Positions 43,519-52,409 are shown, counted from the stretch's first letter. The stretch: DNA of 57,637 nucleotides from Actinoplanes sp. KI2 (GCF_025630775.1 NZ_JAOSZE010000054.1:1-57637); one strand, 5' to 3'. Translations and numbers: made by a program. The notes: generated by a model from the sequence alone, not told the origin.

Positions 43519-44750
43519 GCGTGCTAACCCCCTCTTCGGGCGTGTGTCCGCACTACCCGTTCCCCGATCGCCCCGGCATCGACCTCGCACCGCAGTACGC
43601 GGACCTGTTCGCCGGCGAGCCACTCGTCCCCGTGCAACTGCCCGGCGGCCGGCCGGCGCTGCTGGTCACCAGGTACGCCGACGTCCGGACCGTGCTGGCC
43701 GACCCCAGATTCAGCCGGGAACAGTGGCACAACGGCACCCTCTTCGCCCGGGAGTCCAGCGCCCTGGCCCTGGTCACCAGCGATGCACCCACGCACTCCC
43801 GACGGCGGCGCGCGGTGCAATCCTGGTTCACCCAGCGCAACGCCGAACGGGCCCGGCCGCGCGTCGCCGCCATCGCGAAGCGGCTGCTGGACGACATCAC
43901 CGCGGCGGAGTCCACCGTCGACCTGGTCGCCGCGTTCACCACTCCCCTGCCGTACCAGGTGATCTGCGAACTTCTCGGGATCCCCGCGGGCGACCTGGAC
44001 CGGCTGCTGCCCCGGGTGACGGTGATGATGTCGGCGGGCCGATTCGCCGCGGACGAGGTGACGGCCGCTCATCAGGCCATGCACGAGTACTTCTTCGACC
44101 AGTTGACGGCGCGCGAACGGGCGATGGAGGCGGGCGTCCCCGGCGACGACCTGCTCACCGCCCTGCTGACGGCGCCCGAGGAGACCCGGCTCAGTACCCG
44201 GGAGATCGCGGTCTTCGGGTTCGGCCTGCTGATGGCGGGCGGCGAGACGACCGCCTCGCACCTGGCGATGTGCGTGCTGCAGCTGCTCCGCCGGCCGGAC
44301 CTGGCCGAGTCGCTGCGCCGGGACCCGGCGGCGATCCCCCCGTTCGTCGAGGAGATGCTGCGCTGGGTGTGGTTCGCCGGCACCGGCGGGCAGCCGCACG
44401 TCGCCGTCGCGGAGGTGGAGCTGGCCGGCCGGACCATCGGGGCGGGCCAGGTCGTCGTCCCGCTCACCGACGCGGCGAACCGGGACCCGGAGGTCTTCGG
44501 CGACGGCGGCGAGTTCCGCCCCGGCCGCACGCCGAACCCGCACCTGGGCCTGGGCCACGGCCGGCACATGTGCCTCGGCGCCGCGCACGCCCGCGTGGAG
44601 CTGCAGGAGGGGCTGGCCGCGATCCTGCCGCACCTGGGCCGGATGGAGCTCGCCGTGGACGAGTCCCAGCTCGACTGGCGCAGCCAGATGTTCATCCGTG
44701 GGCTGTGGACGCTGCCGGTGCGGTGGCGCGGCACGGCGGCTCCCGCATGA
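43515..44750 (+). CDS. Cytochrome P450
   Basis: The 411-residue P450 has the I-helix AGGETTAS, a K-helix EEMLR motif and the heme loop LGHGRHMCLGA with Cys353. The first residue of the FxxGxHxCxG signature is Leu instead of Phe, an uncommon but tolerated change that can shift the heme potential. Similar to bacterial tailoring P450s. GTG at 43515 overlaps the SnoaL-like stop. It should oxidise the product of the operon and needs external ferredoxin, as no redox partner is encoded here. Confidence 0.9.
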   Translation: MSVLTPSSGVCPHYPFPDRPGIDLAPQYADLFAGEPLVPVQLPGGRPALLVTRYADVRTVLADPRFSREQWHNGTLFARESSALALVTSDAPTHSRRRRAVQSWFTQRNAERARPRVAAIAKRLLDDITAAESTVDLVAAFTTPLPYQVICELLGIPAGDLDRLLPRVTVMMSAGRFAADEVTAAHQAMHEYFFDQLTARERAMEAGVPGDDLLTALLTAPEETRLSTREIAVFGFGLLMAGGETTASHLAMCVLQLLRRPDLAESLRRDPAAIPPFVEEMLRWVWFAGTGGQPHVAVAEVELAGRTIGAGQVVVPLTDAANRDPEVFGDGGEFRPGRTPNPHLGLGHGRHMCLGAAHARVELQEGLAAILPHLGRMELAVDESQLDWRSQMFIRGLWTLPVRWRGTAAPA

Positions 44751-45625
44751 TCGCTCGCTGGGCCCGCTTCGTCGCCGGCAGCTATCCGCCGCTGCCCTCG
44801 ACGCTCTTCGCCGTCGCCTGGGCCTACGGCGTCACCGGGTTGTTCGCCGCCGTCGACCCGCGGGCGCCGCACTGGAGACCGGACGCCGGTACCGCCGTCG
44901 CCGCGCTGACCCTCGCGATCAACCTGCTGCTCATGCGGGCGCTGGACGACATCCGCGACCTCGACTACGACCGCCGGCTCAGCCCGGACCGCCCCCTGGC
45001 CAGCGGCGCCGTGCGGACCGGCGACCTGCTCGTGCTGTACGCGGCCGGCGCGGCGGTGTCCCTGGCCCTCAATGCCCGCACCCCGGCGGCCATGGGGATC
45101 CTCGCCGCGCAGCTCGGCTACGGCGTGCTGGTGGTGGCCGTCCATCAACGGCTGCGCTGGCCCTCCGGCGACAACCTCGTGCTGAGCCTGCTGGTGAGCT
45201 TCCCGGCACAGTTGCTGCTGCACCTGTACCTGTACGCCGGCTACCTGCACGGCACCGGCCTCGGCCCGAGCGGCGACGCCCTGCCCGCGATCGGCATCGT
45301 CGTGCTCGCCTCGGTCCACCTGGAGCTGGCCAAGAAGATCACCCGAGCCCCGCGGCGCGGCGAACGCACCTACGTCACCGTCTTCGGGCTGGCCGGCACG
45401 ACGAGCGCTGCTCTGGCCGCACCGGTGATCTCGGCCGCGCTGCTGGTCGCCCTGGCCGGGCGATCGGGGACCTGGGCGCTGTTGGCCGTCGTACCCGTGG
45501 CGCTGCCGTTGGCGGCCGGATGGCGGTTCGCCCGGACGGCGGCTCCACGATGGCCGGCCGCGTCGCCCGCGCTGTACCTTCTGCTGACGTTCGCCGGCTA
45601 CTTCGTGCTCGGGCTGCGGCCGTGA
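44747..45625 (+). CDS. UbiA-like prenyltransferase
   Basis: The 292-residue membrane protein has about eight or nine helices and the first UbiA aspartate motif (LMRALDDIRDLDYDRRLSPD). The second motif, normally with two Asp, reads LELAKKITRAPRRGERTY without Asp, so metal-diphosphate binding differs. UbiA enzymes move isoprenyl groups to aromatic or other acceptors; some relatives are terpene cyclases. Last gene of the coupled operon (ATGA overlap with the P450). With the methyltransferase and P450 it points to a prenylated, lipophilic product. Confidence 0.82.
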   Translation: MIARWARFVAGSYPPLPSTLFAVAWAYGVTGLFAAVDPRAPHWRPDAGTAVAALTLAINLLLMRALDDIRDLDYDRRLSPDRPLASGAVRTGDLLVLYAAGAAVSLALNARTPAAMGILAAQLGYGVLVVAVHQRLRWPSGDNLVLSLLVSFPAQLLLHLYLYAGYLHGTGLGPSGDALPAIGIVVLASVHLELAKKITRAPRRGERTYVTVFGLAGTTSAALAAPVISAALLVALAGRSGTWALLAVVPVALPLAAGWRFARTAAPRWPAASPALYLLLTFAGYFVLGLRP

Positions 45626-45683
45626 GGTGATCGCGCCGGTGGCGTTTCCCGCGGCTCGAATCGAAAGCAGAGAGAGGAGCACC

Positions 45684-46262
45684 GTGGCAAGGTCCGACAC
45701 CCGGGCACGAATCATCGCCAGCGCCCGCACGCTGCTGCGCAGGCAGGGGTACCACGCCACCGGGCTCGCTCAGATCATCGAGCACAGCGGCGCACCGCGC
45801 GGGTCGGTCTACTTCCTCTTCCCGGGCGGGAAAGAGCAGATAGCCGTGGCGGCGATCGCGGAGTGGACCGTCGAGTTCGACCGGCTCGTCCGCGAGTTCC
45901 GCGCCGAGCACGGCACCGCCCGCGCCTGGGTGGAGGCCATGGCCGAGCACTTCGCGAACGATCTGCGCTCCTCCGGCTACATCGAGGGCCTGCCGATCAC
46001 CACCATCACCCTGGATTCGGTGCCCACCTCGGCGGGGCTGACCGTCGCCTGCCGCAACGCGTACGACGTCTGGCTGACCGCCTTGACGGACGGGCTGCTG
46101 GCGTACGGCGAGCCCGCCGAACGAGCGGACCGGCTGGCCAAGCTGATGATGGCGAGCCTGGAGGGCGCGGCGGTGCTCTGCCGTGCATACCAGTCGACGG
46201 CGCCGCTGGACCAGATCGTCCCGTTCGTGCTCGACCAGTTGCCGACCGACTCGGCGGTCTGA
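45684..46262 (+). CDS. TetR family regulator (LmrA/YxaF type)
   Basis: The 192-residue protein has the helix-turn-helix at about residues 5-50 with GAPRGSVYFLFPGGKEQIA, the recognition-helix signature of the LmrA/YxaF subgroup. The GTG at 45684 is preceded by GAGAGGAGC. It lies 58 bases after the prenyltransferase gene in the same direction and probably regulates that operon, perhaps with its product as ligand. It does not look like a classical gamma-butyrolactone receptor (ArpA). Confidence 0.88.
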   Translation: MARSDTRARIIASARTLLRRQGYHATGLAQIIEHSGAPRGSVYFLFPGGKEQIAVAAIAEWTVEFDRLVREFRAEHGTARAWVEAMAEHFANDLRSSGYIEGLPITTITLDSVPTSAGLTVACRNAYDVWLTALTDGLLAYGEPAERADRLAKLMMASLEGAAVLCRAYQSTAPLDQIVPFVLDQLPTDSAV

Positions 46263-46277
46263 CAACGGCGGTCGCCG

Positions 46278-46605
46278 TCAACTTGCGCCGACTACCGGTT
46301 CGTATGTCCGTCGGAGGAAGTTGTAAACGCATATCGGGACGTGGAATCGCTCATCGTCGTATCCGGCGTGACTGTCGGCGGCAGTGTCCGGGTCGGCAGT
46401 AATCGCGGCGAGCTGGTCGAGCGCCTCGGCGAGGACGTCGTTGATCGGCTCATCCGGCCCCGGCATCGCACCCCACATGTCCCAGGGCAGCAGCTCCATC
46501 TTGGCGAGCGCGGCGACGTCGCGGATGAGATTACCGGCGATCCACCACCATCCCGACTGGCCGTCTCCCTCGAGACCGCACCGGGACGGGTCAAGATTTT
46601 CGGCT
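46278..46605 (-). pseudogene. Transglutaminase-like protein, C-terminal remnant
   Basis: The minus-strand frame contains WWWIAGNLIRDVAALAKMEL, LPWDMWGAMPGPDEPIND and a conserved-looking end, matching the C-terminal third of actinobacterial transglutaminase-like proteins. The catalytic Cys-His-Asp domain that should precede it is missing. It is a 5'-truncated remnant. The identification is from memory of the family's C-terminal motif. Confidence 0.5.
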
Positions 46606-46734
46606 AGTTTTCCACCGTTTCTGTCCACTTCGGTCCGGGCCCGTTGGAGATACGGACGGTAATGCCTGGCCAGGCGTGGCCGGCTGATTCCGGACGGCCC
46701 GCGGGCAGGAGCCGCGCTGGACTACCGTGCACGC
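46606..46734. other. Short intergenic gap
   Basis: Between the transglutaminase-like remnant and the next plus-strand gene. No feature is recognised. Confidence 0.3.
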
Positions 46735-47205
46735 GTGCCCAAACCTGTGGACCTGTCGACTCCGGCTTCGCGCCGGGAGGCGCTCCGGATGGTGGACGTC
46801 GGCGACCCTCGTCCCCACCACGCGATGCTGCGGAAGATTTTCGACCTCGAAAGGATCTGGCGCGAAGGCCCGGACCACGGCGCGAGCGACGAGTACGAGC
46901 AGATCTATCTGACCGCCTTCCTGCTGTTCCTGATCGGCGATCCCGCCGACTCGCGCCGCCTGTACGCCGCGAAGTTCCGCACCGGTGACATGGACCTGGG
47001 CATCGGCTTCGACGCCCAGGCCATCTTCGGAGCGGGCCGGGACGAGACGCTGCGATGGCTCTCGGAGAACGGGCACGCCGACGAGCACGCACACCTTTCC
47101 GATTGGCTGTCGCACGCGGAAGACCCGACGATCGAAGACTGGGTTCAGCACGTACGCGAGTATTACTACGCACCGGACGGCGTCCTGCTGCTGGACGCGC
47201 TTTGA
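46735..47205 (+). CDS. Hypothetical acidic protein
   Basis: The 156-residue protein has normal coding character and a GTG start but no strong ribosome binding site. It is rich in Asp, Glu and aromatic residues (DEYEQIYLTAFLLFLIGDPAD, WVQHVREYYYAPDG), with no signal peptide or membrane helix; predicted mainly helical. I do not recognise the family. It is not obviously linked to its neighbours. Confidence 0.6.
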   Translation: MPKPVDLSTPASRREALRMVDVGDPRPHHAMLRKIFDLERIWREGPDHGASDEYEQIYLTAFLLFLIGDPADSRRLYAAKFRTGDMDLGIGFDAQAIFGAGRDETLRWLSENGHADEHAHLSDWLSHAEDPTIEDWVQHVREYYYAPDGVLLLDAL

Positions 47206-47288
47206 CCTCAGACTCCCCGGCGTACGCGTCAGCCTCGGCCGCCCGGCTACGATCCACGGGTATCCGACAACGCGGGGGCGGGGATGAC

Positions 47289-47711
47289 ATGGCTGGTTAC
47301 TCGGGCACGCCGCTGCACCGCAAACTCGGTATCAAGCCAGGTCACCGAGTCACCTTGCTCGACGCGCCGGCCGGCTTCGAGGCCTCACTCGACGGCCTGC
47401 CCGACGGGGTCGTCGTCCGGCCCGGCCTGGCCGCCGACGCGCCGACCGACGTGATCGTGCTGTTCGTGACCGAACGCCACGAGCTGCTGGCCCGCCTCGA
47501 CGAGGTCAGACGCGGCATGGCCCAGGACGGCGGCTTCTGGGTCGCCTGGCCGAAGCGGGCGTCGAAGGTGCCCACGGACGTCACCGAGGACGTCGTCCGC
47601 GAAGTCGCGCTGCCGACCGGGTTGGTCGACAACAAGGTGTGTGCGATCGACGAGATCTGGTCGGGCCTGCGGCTGGTCATCCGCCGCGAAAACCGCAGAC
47701 CAGCCAAGTGA
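47289..47711 (+). CDS. DUF3052 family protein
   Basis: The 140-residue protein matches DUF3052: AGYSGTPLHRKLGIKPGHRV at the start and FWVAWPKRASKVPTDVTED in the middle, ending with a GLVDNKVCAIDEIWSGLRLV motif. The family is common in actinobacteria and of unknown function. ATG at 47289 follows a G-rich stretch (GGGGGCGGGG). Confidence 0.88.
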   Translation: MAGYSGTPLHRKLGIKPGHRVTLLDAPAGFEASLDGLPDGVVVRPGLAADAPTDVIVLFVTERHELLARLDEVRRGMAQDGGFWVAWPKRASKVPTDVTEDVVREVALPTGLVDNKVCAIDEIWSGLRLVIRRENRRPAK

Positions 47712-47808
47712 CGCGTCTCGCCCGGTCCCCCGTACGCCACGACCCGCCTCGCTTCGGCCCCCGGCGGGCGGACCCCGTCGAACGCGGCCGGGCTGCGAGA
47801 CTGATCCG

Positions 47809-48570
47809 ATGAGTACAGGGCGGCCGCTGTCGGCGGAGTATTTCGATGAGTGGTACACGGACATGGTGGCGTCACCGGTCAAGGACGAGCTCGTGCGACG
47901 TCATCTCGGGCTTCCCGCGCACCTGTTGTCCACGAGTCTGCTGTCCTGGGAAGCGGTCGGCGAGGTCGCCGCGGCGTTGCGGTTGTCGCCGGGGCAGGTG
48001 CTGGCGGATCTCGCGTGTGGCCGCGGTGGTTACGGTCTGGAGGTGGCGCACCGCAGCGGGGCAGACCTGGTGGGGGTCGACTTCTCCGCGGCGGCGGTCC
48101 GGCAGGCGCAGGAGTATGCCGTACGGCTGGGTCGGGTGGCGCGGTTCCGCGTCGGTGAGCTGACCGCGACCGGACTGGCCGACGCCTCGGTCGACGCCGT
48201 GATGTGTATCGACGCCGTGCAGTTCGCCGAGCCGGCGGACGCGGTCTACCGGGAGATCCGCCGCGTCCTGGCCCCGGCCGGGCGGGTGGTGCTGACCTGC
48301 TGGGAACCGGTCGACCGGGGCGACGAACGGGTGCCGGACCGGCTGCGGTCGGTCGACCTGCGCGCCGGGTTGACCAGGGCGGGGTTCGTCGACGTCACGG
48401 TCGACGAGCGGCCCGGCTGGCAGGCGGTCGAAGCGGCCTTGTGGCAGGAGGCCGTGGCCCTGGACCCCGGCACGGATCCCGCGCTGCGCGCCCTGCAGGA
48501 CGAGGGCGTGCGAGTGCTCGAATTCGGCCACCGGATCCGACGGGTCATCGCCTCCGCCACCGCAAACTAG
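47809..48570 (+). CDS. SAM-dependent class I methyltransferase
   Basis: The 253-residue enzyme has the SAM-binding motif VLADLACGRGGYGLEVA, motif II (VDAVMCIDAVQF) and motif III (EIRRVLAPAGRVVLTCWE), as in UbiE/methyltransferase 11 enzymes. The start ATG at 47809 has no clear ribosome binding site, so the mRNA may be leaderless. Substrate unknown; it stands alone and convergent with the efflux pump gene. Confidence 0.85.
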   Translation: MSTGRPLSAEYFDEWYTDMVASPVKDELVRRHLGLPAHLLSTSLLSWEAVGEVAAALRLSPGQVLADLACGRGGYGLEVAHRSGADLVGVDFSAAAVRQAQEYAVRLGRVARFRVGELTATGLADASVDAVMCIDAVQFAEPADAVYREIRRVLAPAGRVVLTCWEPVDRGDERVPDRLRSVDLRAGLTRAGFVDVTVDERPGWQAVEAALWQEAVALDPGTDPALRALQDEGVRVLEFGHRIRRVIASATAN

Positions 48571-48623
48571 CCGCCGTTAGGTGCCCCACGAGCTTCGGGT
48601 GAGCAGGCACTGATCATGTTGTG

Positions 48624-48655
48624 GTGGCGGCGCCGGCCGTTGCCGGCGCCGCCAC
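48624..48655. terminator. Bidirectional GC hairpin
   Basis: GTGGCGGCGCCGGC, CGTT, GCCGGCGCCGCCAC: a perfect 14-bp stem with a four-base loop between the convergent methyltransferase and efflux genes, five bases after the efflux stop. Confidence 0.75.
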
Positions 48656-48659
48656 GGAA

Positions 48660-50249
48660 CTAGCCGACCGGCTGCTCGACGGGCGCCGGGGTGGTGCTGG
48701 GCGTGGCCGGCGCGGCACCGGCGGCCGGCTTGCCGCCGCGCAGCGGGACGTGCTGGATGAACAGGGCGATGACGAAGCCGGCGACGGCGACGAGGCTGCC
48801 CCAGACGAACAGGTGGGTGATGCCGTTGGTGACCGCCTGCTGGAACAGGTGCCGGACCGCCTCGGGCATGGCGCGCAACGTCGCCGGGGTGAACGAGGAG
48901 GCCGAGGCGGACGCGTGGCCGCCGGCCGCGCCCAGGGTGCTGGTGAGCTGGTGGGCGTAGACCGAGCCGAGGATGGAGACGCCGAGCGAGCTGCCCATGT
49001 TCCGCAGGAACGTGGACACGCCGGTGCCCGCGCCCATGTCGCGCATCTCCAGGCTGTTCTGCGCGATCAGCGTGCTGGTCTGCATGATGCAGCCCATGCC
49101 GGCGCCGAGCACCACCATGTAGATCGCCGTGGTGGTGGTCGAGGTGCCGAGGCCGACCGTGCTGAACAGCAGCATCCCGCCGGCCACGATGACGCCGCCG
49201 ACGATCGGGAAGATGCGGTAGCGGCCGGTCCGGCTGATCGTCTGGCCGACCAGGACGCTGACCACCATGACGGCGATCATCATGGGCATCAGCAGCAGGC
49301 CGCTGTTGGTGGCCGAGGAGCCCTGGACGAACTGCTGGAACTGGGGCAGGTAGCCGACGGCGCCGAACATGGCGAAGCCGGAGACGAACGCGATGCCGCC
49401 GGCGAGGCTGAAGTTGCGGCTCTTGAACACCCGCAGCGGCATGATCGGCTCGGCCTGCCGGCGCTCGACCATGATGAACGCGGCCAGGCCGGCGACGGTG
49501 AGCACGGCGAGCCCGATGATCTGGGGCGAGAGCCACTTGTACTCGGTGCCGCCCCAGGTGGTGATCAGGATCAGCGAGGTGATCCAGACGGCGAGCAGGC
49601 CGGTGCCGATCCAGTCGATCCGCGCGTGGCCGGAGCCGCGGGGCAGCTTGCGGAGGGTGATCGAGCAGACGATCAGGGCGATGATGCCGAGCGGCAGGTT
49701 CACGTAGAACGCCCAGCGCCACGACAGGTGGTCGGTGATGAAGCCGCCGATCAGCGGGCCACCGATCATGGCGACCGGCATGACCGCCATCATGACGCCC
49801 TGGTACTTGCTGCGCTCGCGGGGCGGGATCATCACGCCGATGATCGACAGCACGCCGACGATGAGGCCGCCGGCGCCGAGGCCCTGAACGGCCCGGAAGC
49901 TGATCAGCTCGGCCATGTTGTGCGCCATGCCGCAGAGCGCGGAGCCGGCGAGGAACAGCACGATGGCGGCGAGGAACGTGGTCCGCCGGCCGTAGAGATC
50001 ACCGAGCTTGCCCCAGATCGGGGTGGCGATGGTGGTCGCCAGGATGTAGCCGGTGGTCACCCAGGAGAGGTGGGTGAGGCCGCCGAGGTCGCCGACGATG
50101 GTCGGCAGCGCGGGGGCCACGATCATGTTGTCGAGCATGGCCAGCAGCATGGCGATGACCAGGCCGCTCATCGTCACCATGATCTGCCGGTGGGTGAAGC
50201 CCAGCCCGGCCGGCTCGGCCACCTTCGGCGGCGCTGCGGTTTCCTCCAT
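48660..50249 (-). CDS. DHA2 family drug efflux transporter
   Basis: The 529-residue major-facilitator protein has about 14 membrane helices, motif A (GKLGDLYGRRTTFL), LDNMIVAPALPTIVGDLGG at the first helix and the EmrB/QacA-type motif C region (MPVAMIGGPLIGGFITD). It exports hydrophobic compounds with protons. It is divergent from a TetR regulator, the usual arrangement for a repressed pump. ATG 50249 has GAGAGG upstream. The C-terminal tail (after residue 510) is Ala/Pro-rich. Confidence 0.92.
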   Translation of the reverse strand: MEETAAPPKVAEPAGLGFTHRQIMVTMSGLVIAMLLAMLDNMIVAPALPTIVGDLGGLTHLSWVTTGYILATTIATPIWGKLGDLYGRRTTFLAAIVLFLAGSALCGMAHNMAELISFRAVQGLGAGGLIVGVLSIIGVMIPPRERSKYQGVMMAVMPVAMIGGPLIGGFITDHLSWRWAFYVNLPLGIIALIVCSITLRKLPRGSGHARIDWIGTGLLAVWITSLILITTWGGTEYKWLSPQIIGLAVLTVAGLAAFIMVERRQAEPIMPLRVFKSRNFSLAGGIAFVSGFAMFGAVGYLPQFQQFVQGSSATNSGLLLMPMMIAVMVVSVLVGQTISRTGRYRIFPIVGGVIVAGGMLLFSTVGLGTSTTTTAIYMVVLGAGMGCIMQTSTLIAQNSLEMRDMGAGTGVSTFLRNMGSSLGVSILGSVYAHQLTSTLGAAGGHASASASSFTPATLRAMPEAVRHLFQQAVTNGITHLFVWGSLVAVAGFVIALFIQHVPLRGGKPAAGAAPATPSTTPAPVEQPVG

Positions 50250-50304
50250 GGTTGGCCTCTCGTCTCTGCTGCCGGTCGTCTGATCGCCGGAGCCGAACTA
50301 ACTA

Positions 50305-50350
50305 ATCGACCGGCTAGGAAAAAACTATAGAGGAATTAGCTAGCCGGGCG
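50305..50350. promoter_or_regulatory. Operator/promoter region between pump and TetR
   Basis: CCGGCTAG at 50310-50317 and CTAGCCGG at 50340-50347 form an inverted repeat around an AT-rich core (GAAAAAACTATAGAGGAATTAG) in the intergenic region. This is the likely site where the TetR protein acts on both promoters. Confidence 0.6.
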
Positions 50351-50386
50351 TCAAGCTATCTATGATGGCGGTGGGAGGTATCACAG

Positions 50387-51001
50387 ATGGCCCGCCTGAG
50401 CGAGACCGGAGACAGCCGGCGCACGGACACCCGTGCCCGGATCCTGACCGTGGCCCTGCGCCTGTTCGCCGAACGAGGCTATGCCACCACCTCGCTGCGG
50501 GAGATCGCCGAGGAGCTCGGCGTCACCAAGGCCGCCCTCTACTTCCACTACCGGACCAAGGAAGACATCGTCTCCGGGATCCTTCGCGGCTACACCGACG
50601 GCGTTCAGAGCCTGCTCGATGCGTACGAGGGGACCACGCCGACCCTCGCCGCGCGGGAGAGGCTGCTGCGCGACTTCGCCGCCCTCCAGGCGCAGTGGGG
50701 CGGCGACCTGACGAAACTGATCAGGCAGAACTACACCGAGGTCGTCAACCTCCCGGCCGGCGGCGAGATCAAGCAGTCACACCACCGCCTGATCGACGCC
50801 CTCGCCGGGCCGGCGCCGACCGTGCTCGACCGCACCCGAGCCGTCGCCGCCCTCGCCACGCTGCAGAGCGCCGCGATGCCCGTCGAGAACGTCGACGAGC
50901 AGACCCGCCGCGAGGCCGCCCTCGTCGTATCGCTGGAGGTACTCCGCGCCTGCGGATCCCCTCACCCGCCGGCCTCGGCCGGGCGCGGCGGATCGACATA
51001 G
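50387..51001 (+). CDS. TetR family repressor of the efflux pump
   Basis: The 204-residue protein has the helix-turn-helix ATTSLREIAEELGVTKAALY FHYRTKEDI region at about residues 15-65 and a helical ligand-binding domain. ATG 50387 is preceded by GGGAGGT. It is divergent from the DHA2 pump and probably represses it until a transported compound binds. Its last 40 bases overlap the convergent membrane-protein gene. Confidence 0.9.
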   Translation: MARLSETGDSRRTDTRARILTVALRLFAERGYATTSLREIAEELGVTKAALYFHYRTKEDIVSGILRGYTDGVQSLLDAYEGTTPTLAARERLLRDFAALQAQWGGDLTKLIRQNYTEVVNLPAGGEIKQSHHRLIDALAGPAPTVLDRTRAVAALATLQSAAMPVENVDEQTRREAALVVSLEVLRACGSPHPPASAGRGGST

Positions 51002-52035
51002 CCGAGACCCGGTTCATCGAGCCCGCCCCAGAGGAGGTTGGTGACGCGCGGTCCGTCGCGGTGCCGCTCCAGCGCGGGTGAGGTCGGCCGGGGCAGGTGG
51101 AGGCTGTCGTAGAGGCGGAATCGGTACAGGTCGAACGCGGTGACGGTGAGCTCGCCGAACAGGCCGGCGGCCGCCACGATGCCGACGTAGTACGCGAGCG
51201 CGGGGACCACGATGCCGATCGGGACGGCCCACCACGTCCACGGGGTCCAGACCAGGAAGAGCGCTCCCCACAGCCAGGTCCCCGCCGCCTTGTCGAGCGC
51301 GGCACGGGCCTGGACCAGCTCGGTCCTGGTCTCGGGCGGCAGCAGCAGCCACAACGCGTACCAGCAGACGACGGCGTCGAGCCCGAACTTGGCGGCGGGA
51401 CGGGTCTCGGACGCGCGCAGCGTGTCGCCCAGCCGGGTGGGCATGCCCAGCGCGTCGCGCTCCGGCGTACTGCGCAGGAACCTCCGCCCGCGCCCGAGGT
51501 CGGCGGCCATCTGCTGGTCGAACCCGTCGATGCGGCGCCGTCGCAGCGCCTGCAGCCGGGCGGGGTCCCTGGCCGGTTCCTGCTCCAGGGCGCTCAGCTC
51601 GAGGAACTCCTCCGTGTCCAGCGAGCCGAACCGCTGCCGGAGGTTGAGCGTGTCGACGCGCTCCCGCCAGTACCGGTAGCGCCGCCGGCGGTGGGCGATC
51701 AGCCGGTCGCGCAACCACCGCGGGCGCGACCAGTAGCCCTCGAGAAGGCGCAGCAGGGGCAGCGTCAGCCGCTCGGCCGCGATCGCCGAGACCGCCACCA
51801 GGAGCAGGCCGCCGGCGAGAAGCAGGATCTGCGCAGCGGCGGGGAGCCGGTGCAGCCACGCGACCGTCGCGGACAGCTCGGCCTGCCAGCCGTGCCGGTG
51901 GACTCCCGATCGGTGCTGGTGCCACCACACGGCCGCCAGCCCGCCGGCCCAGAACGCGAACGCCGGGGTCAGGATGCGGACCATCCACTGCTTGGCGAGC
52001 TCGCCCCCGAGTCCGGACCAGAATGCCCCGAGCAT
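50962..52035 (-). CDS. Membrane protein of the CHAT operon
   Basis: The 357-residue protein has membrane helices at about residues 18-37 and 67-90, a long charged cytoplasmic stretch (about 95-215, rich in Arg and Glu), then helices at about 223-240 and 258-305. No family recognised. It is the third gene of an operon with a small protein and a CHAT protease (eight-base gap), which makes it a candidate membrane target or effector of the protease. Its 3' end overlaps the convergent TetR gene by 40 bases. Confidence 0.72.
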   Translation of the reverse strand: MLGAFWSGLGGELAKQWMVRILTPAFAFWAGGLAAVWWHQHRSGVHRHGWQAELSATVAWLHRLPAAAQILLLAGGLLLVAVSAIAAERLTLPLLRLLEGYWSRPRWLRDRLIAHRRRRYRYWRERVDTLNLRQRFGSLDTEEFLELSALEQEPARDPARLQALRRRRIDGFDQQMAADLGRGRRFLRSTPERDALGMPTRLGDTLRASETRPAAKFGLDAVVCWYALWLLLPPETRTELVQARAALDKAAGTWLWGALFLVWTPWTWWAVPIGIVVPALAYYVGIVAAAGLFGELTVTAFDLYRFRLYDSLHLPRPTSPALERHRDGPRVTNLLWGGLDEPGLGYVDPPRPAEAGG

Positions 52036-52043
52036 CGCGGCGC

Positions 52044-52400
52044 CTAACCGGTGATTCGGTCGAGGACGGAGCCGTCATTCGGGCACAGCAACACCTCGTC
52101 GGTCGGTCTGTCGCGCACCACCGAGTAGTCCCGGCGGGGGCAGGCGAACAGGACACCGATCACGCCCTGTGAGTCGCCGGCCAGGGTGATCGCCCGGTCC
52201 TGATCGAGCTCGAGCCGGTCGCGGATCGCCTCGTGCGACCGCAGGGCCTCGGTCAGGGCCGGCCTGGCGCTCCCCCGCGGCTGGGACAGCGCCCGGGTGA
52301 GCCGGTCCGCCACCTCGGCCCGCTCACTGTCGTCGGCGATCATCGCCGGCAGCTCCCCGCGGATCCGTTCGGCGAGGTCGCGGAGCTCCTCTTCGGTCAT
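52044..52400 (-). CDS. Small conserved-looking protein of the CHAT operon
   Basis: The 118-residue protein is helical in residues 1-75 and ends with a compact segment ACPRRDYSVVRDRP and LLCPNDGSVLDR, recalling half of a zinc ribbon (two Cys-Pro pairs, but without the second Cys of each pair). Its ribosome binding site GAGGAGGG overlaps the stop of the CHAT gene, so it is translationally coupled. It might be an adaptor or substrate of the protease. Family not recognised with certainty. Confidence 0.7.
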   Translation of the reverse strand: MTEEELRDLAERIRGELPAMIADDSERAEVADRLTRALSQPRGSARPALTEALRSHEAIRDRLELDQDRAITLAGDSQGVIGVLFACPRRDYSVVRDRPTDEVLLCPNDGSVLDRITG

Positions 52401-52409
52401 GGTCCCTCC

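Noticed and set aside
45684..46262. TetR gene as an ArpA-type gamma-butyrolactone receptor
   Set aside because: The helix-turn-helix signature is of the LmrA/YxaF subgroup, so a butyrolactone receptor role is not supported by sequence.
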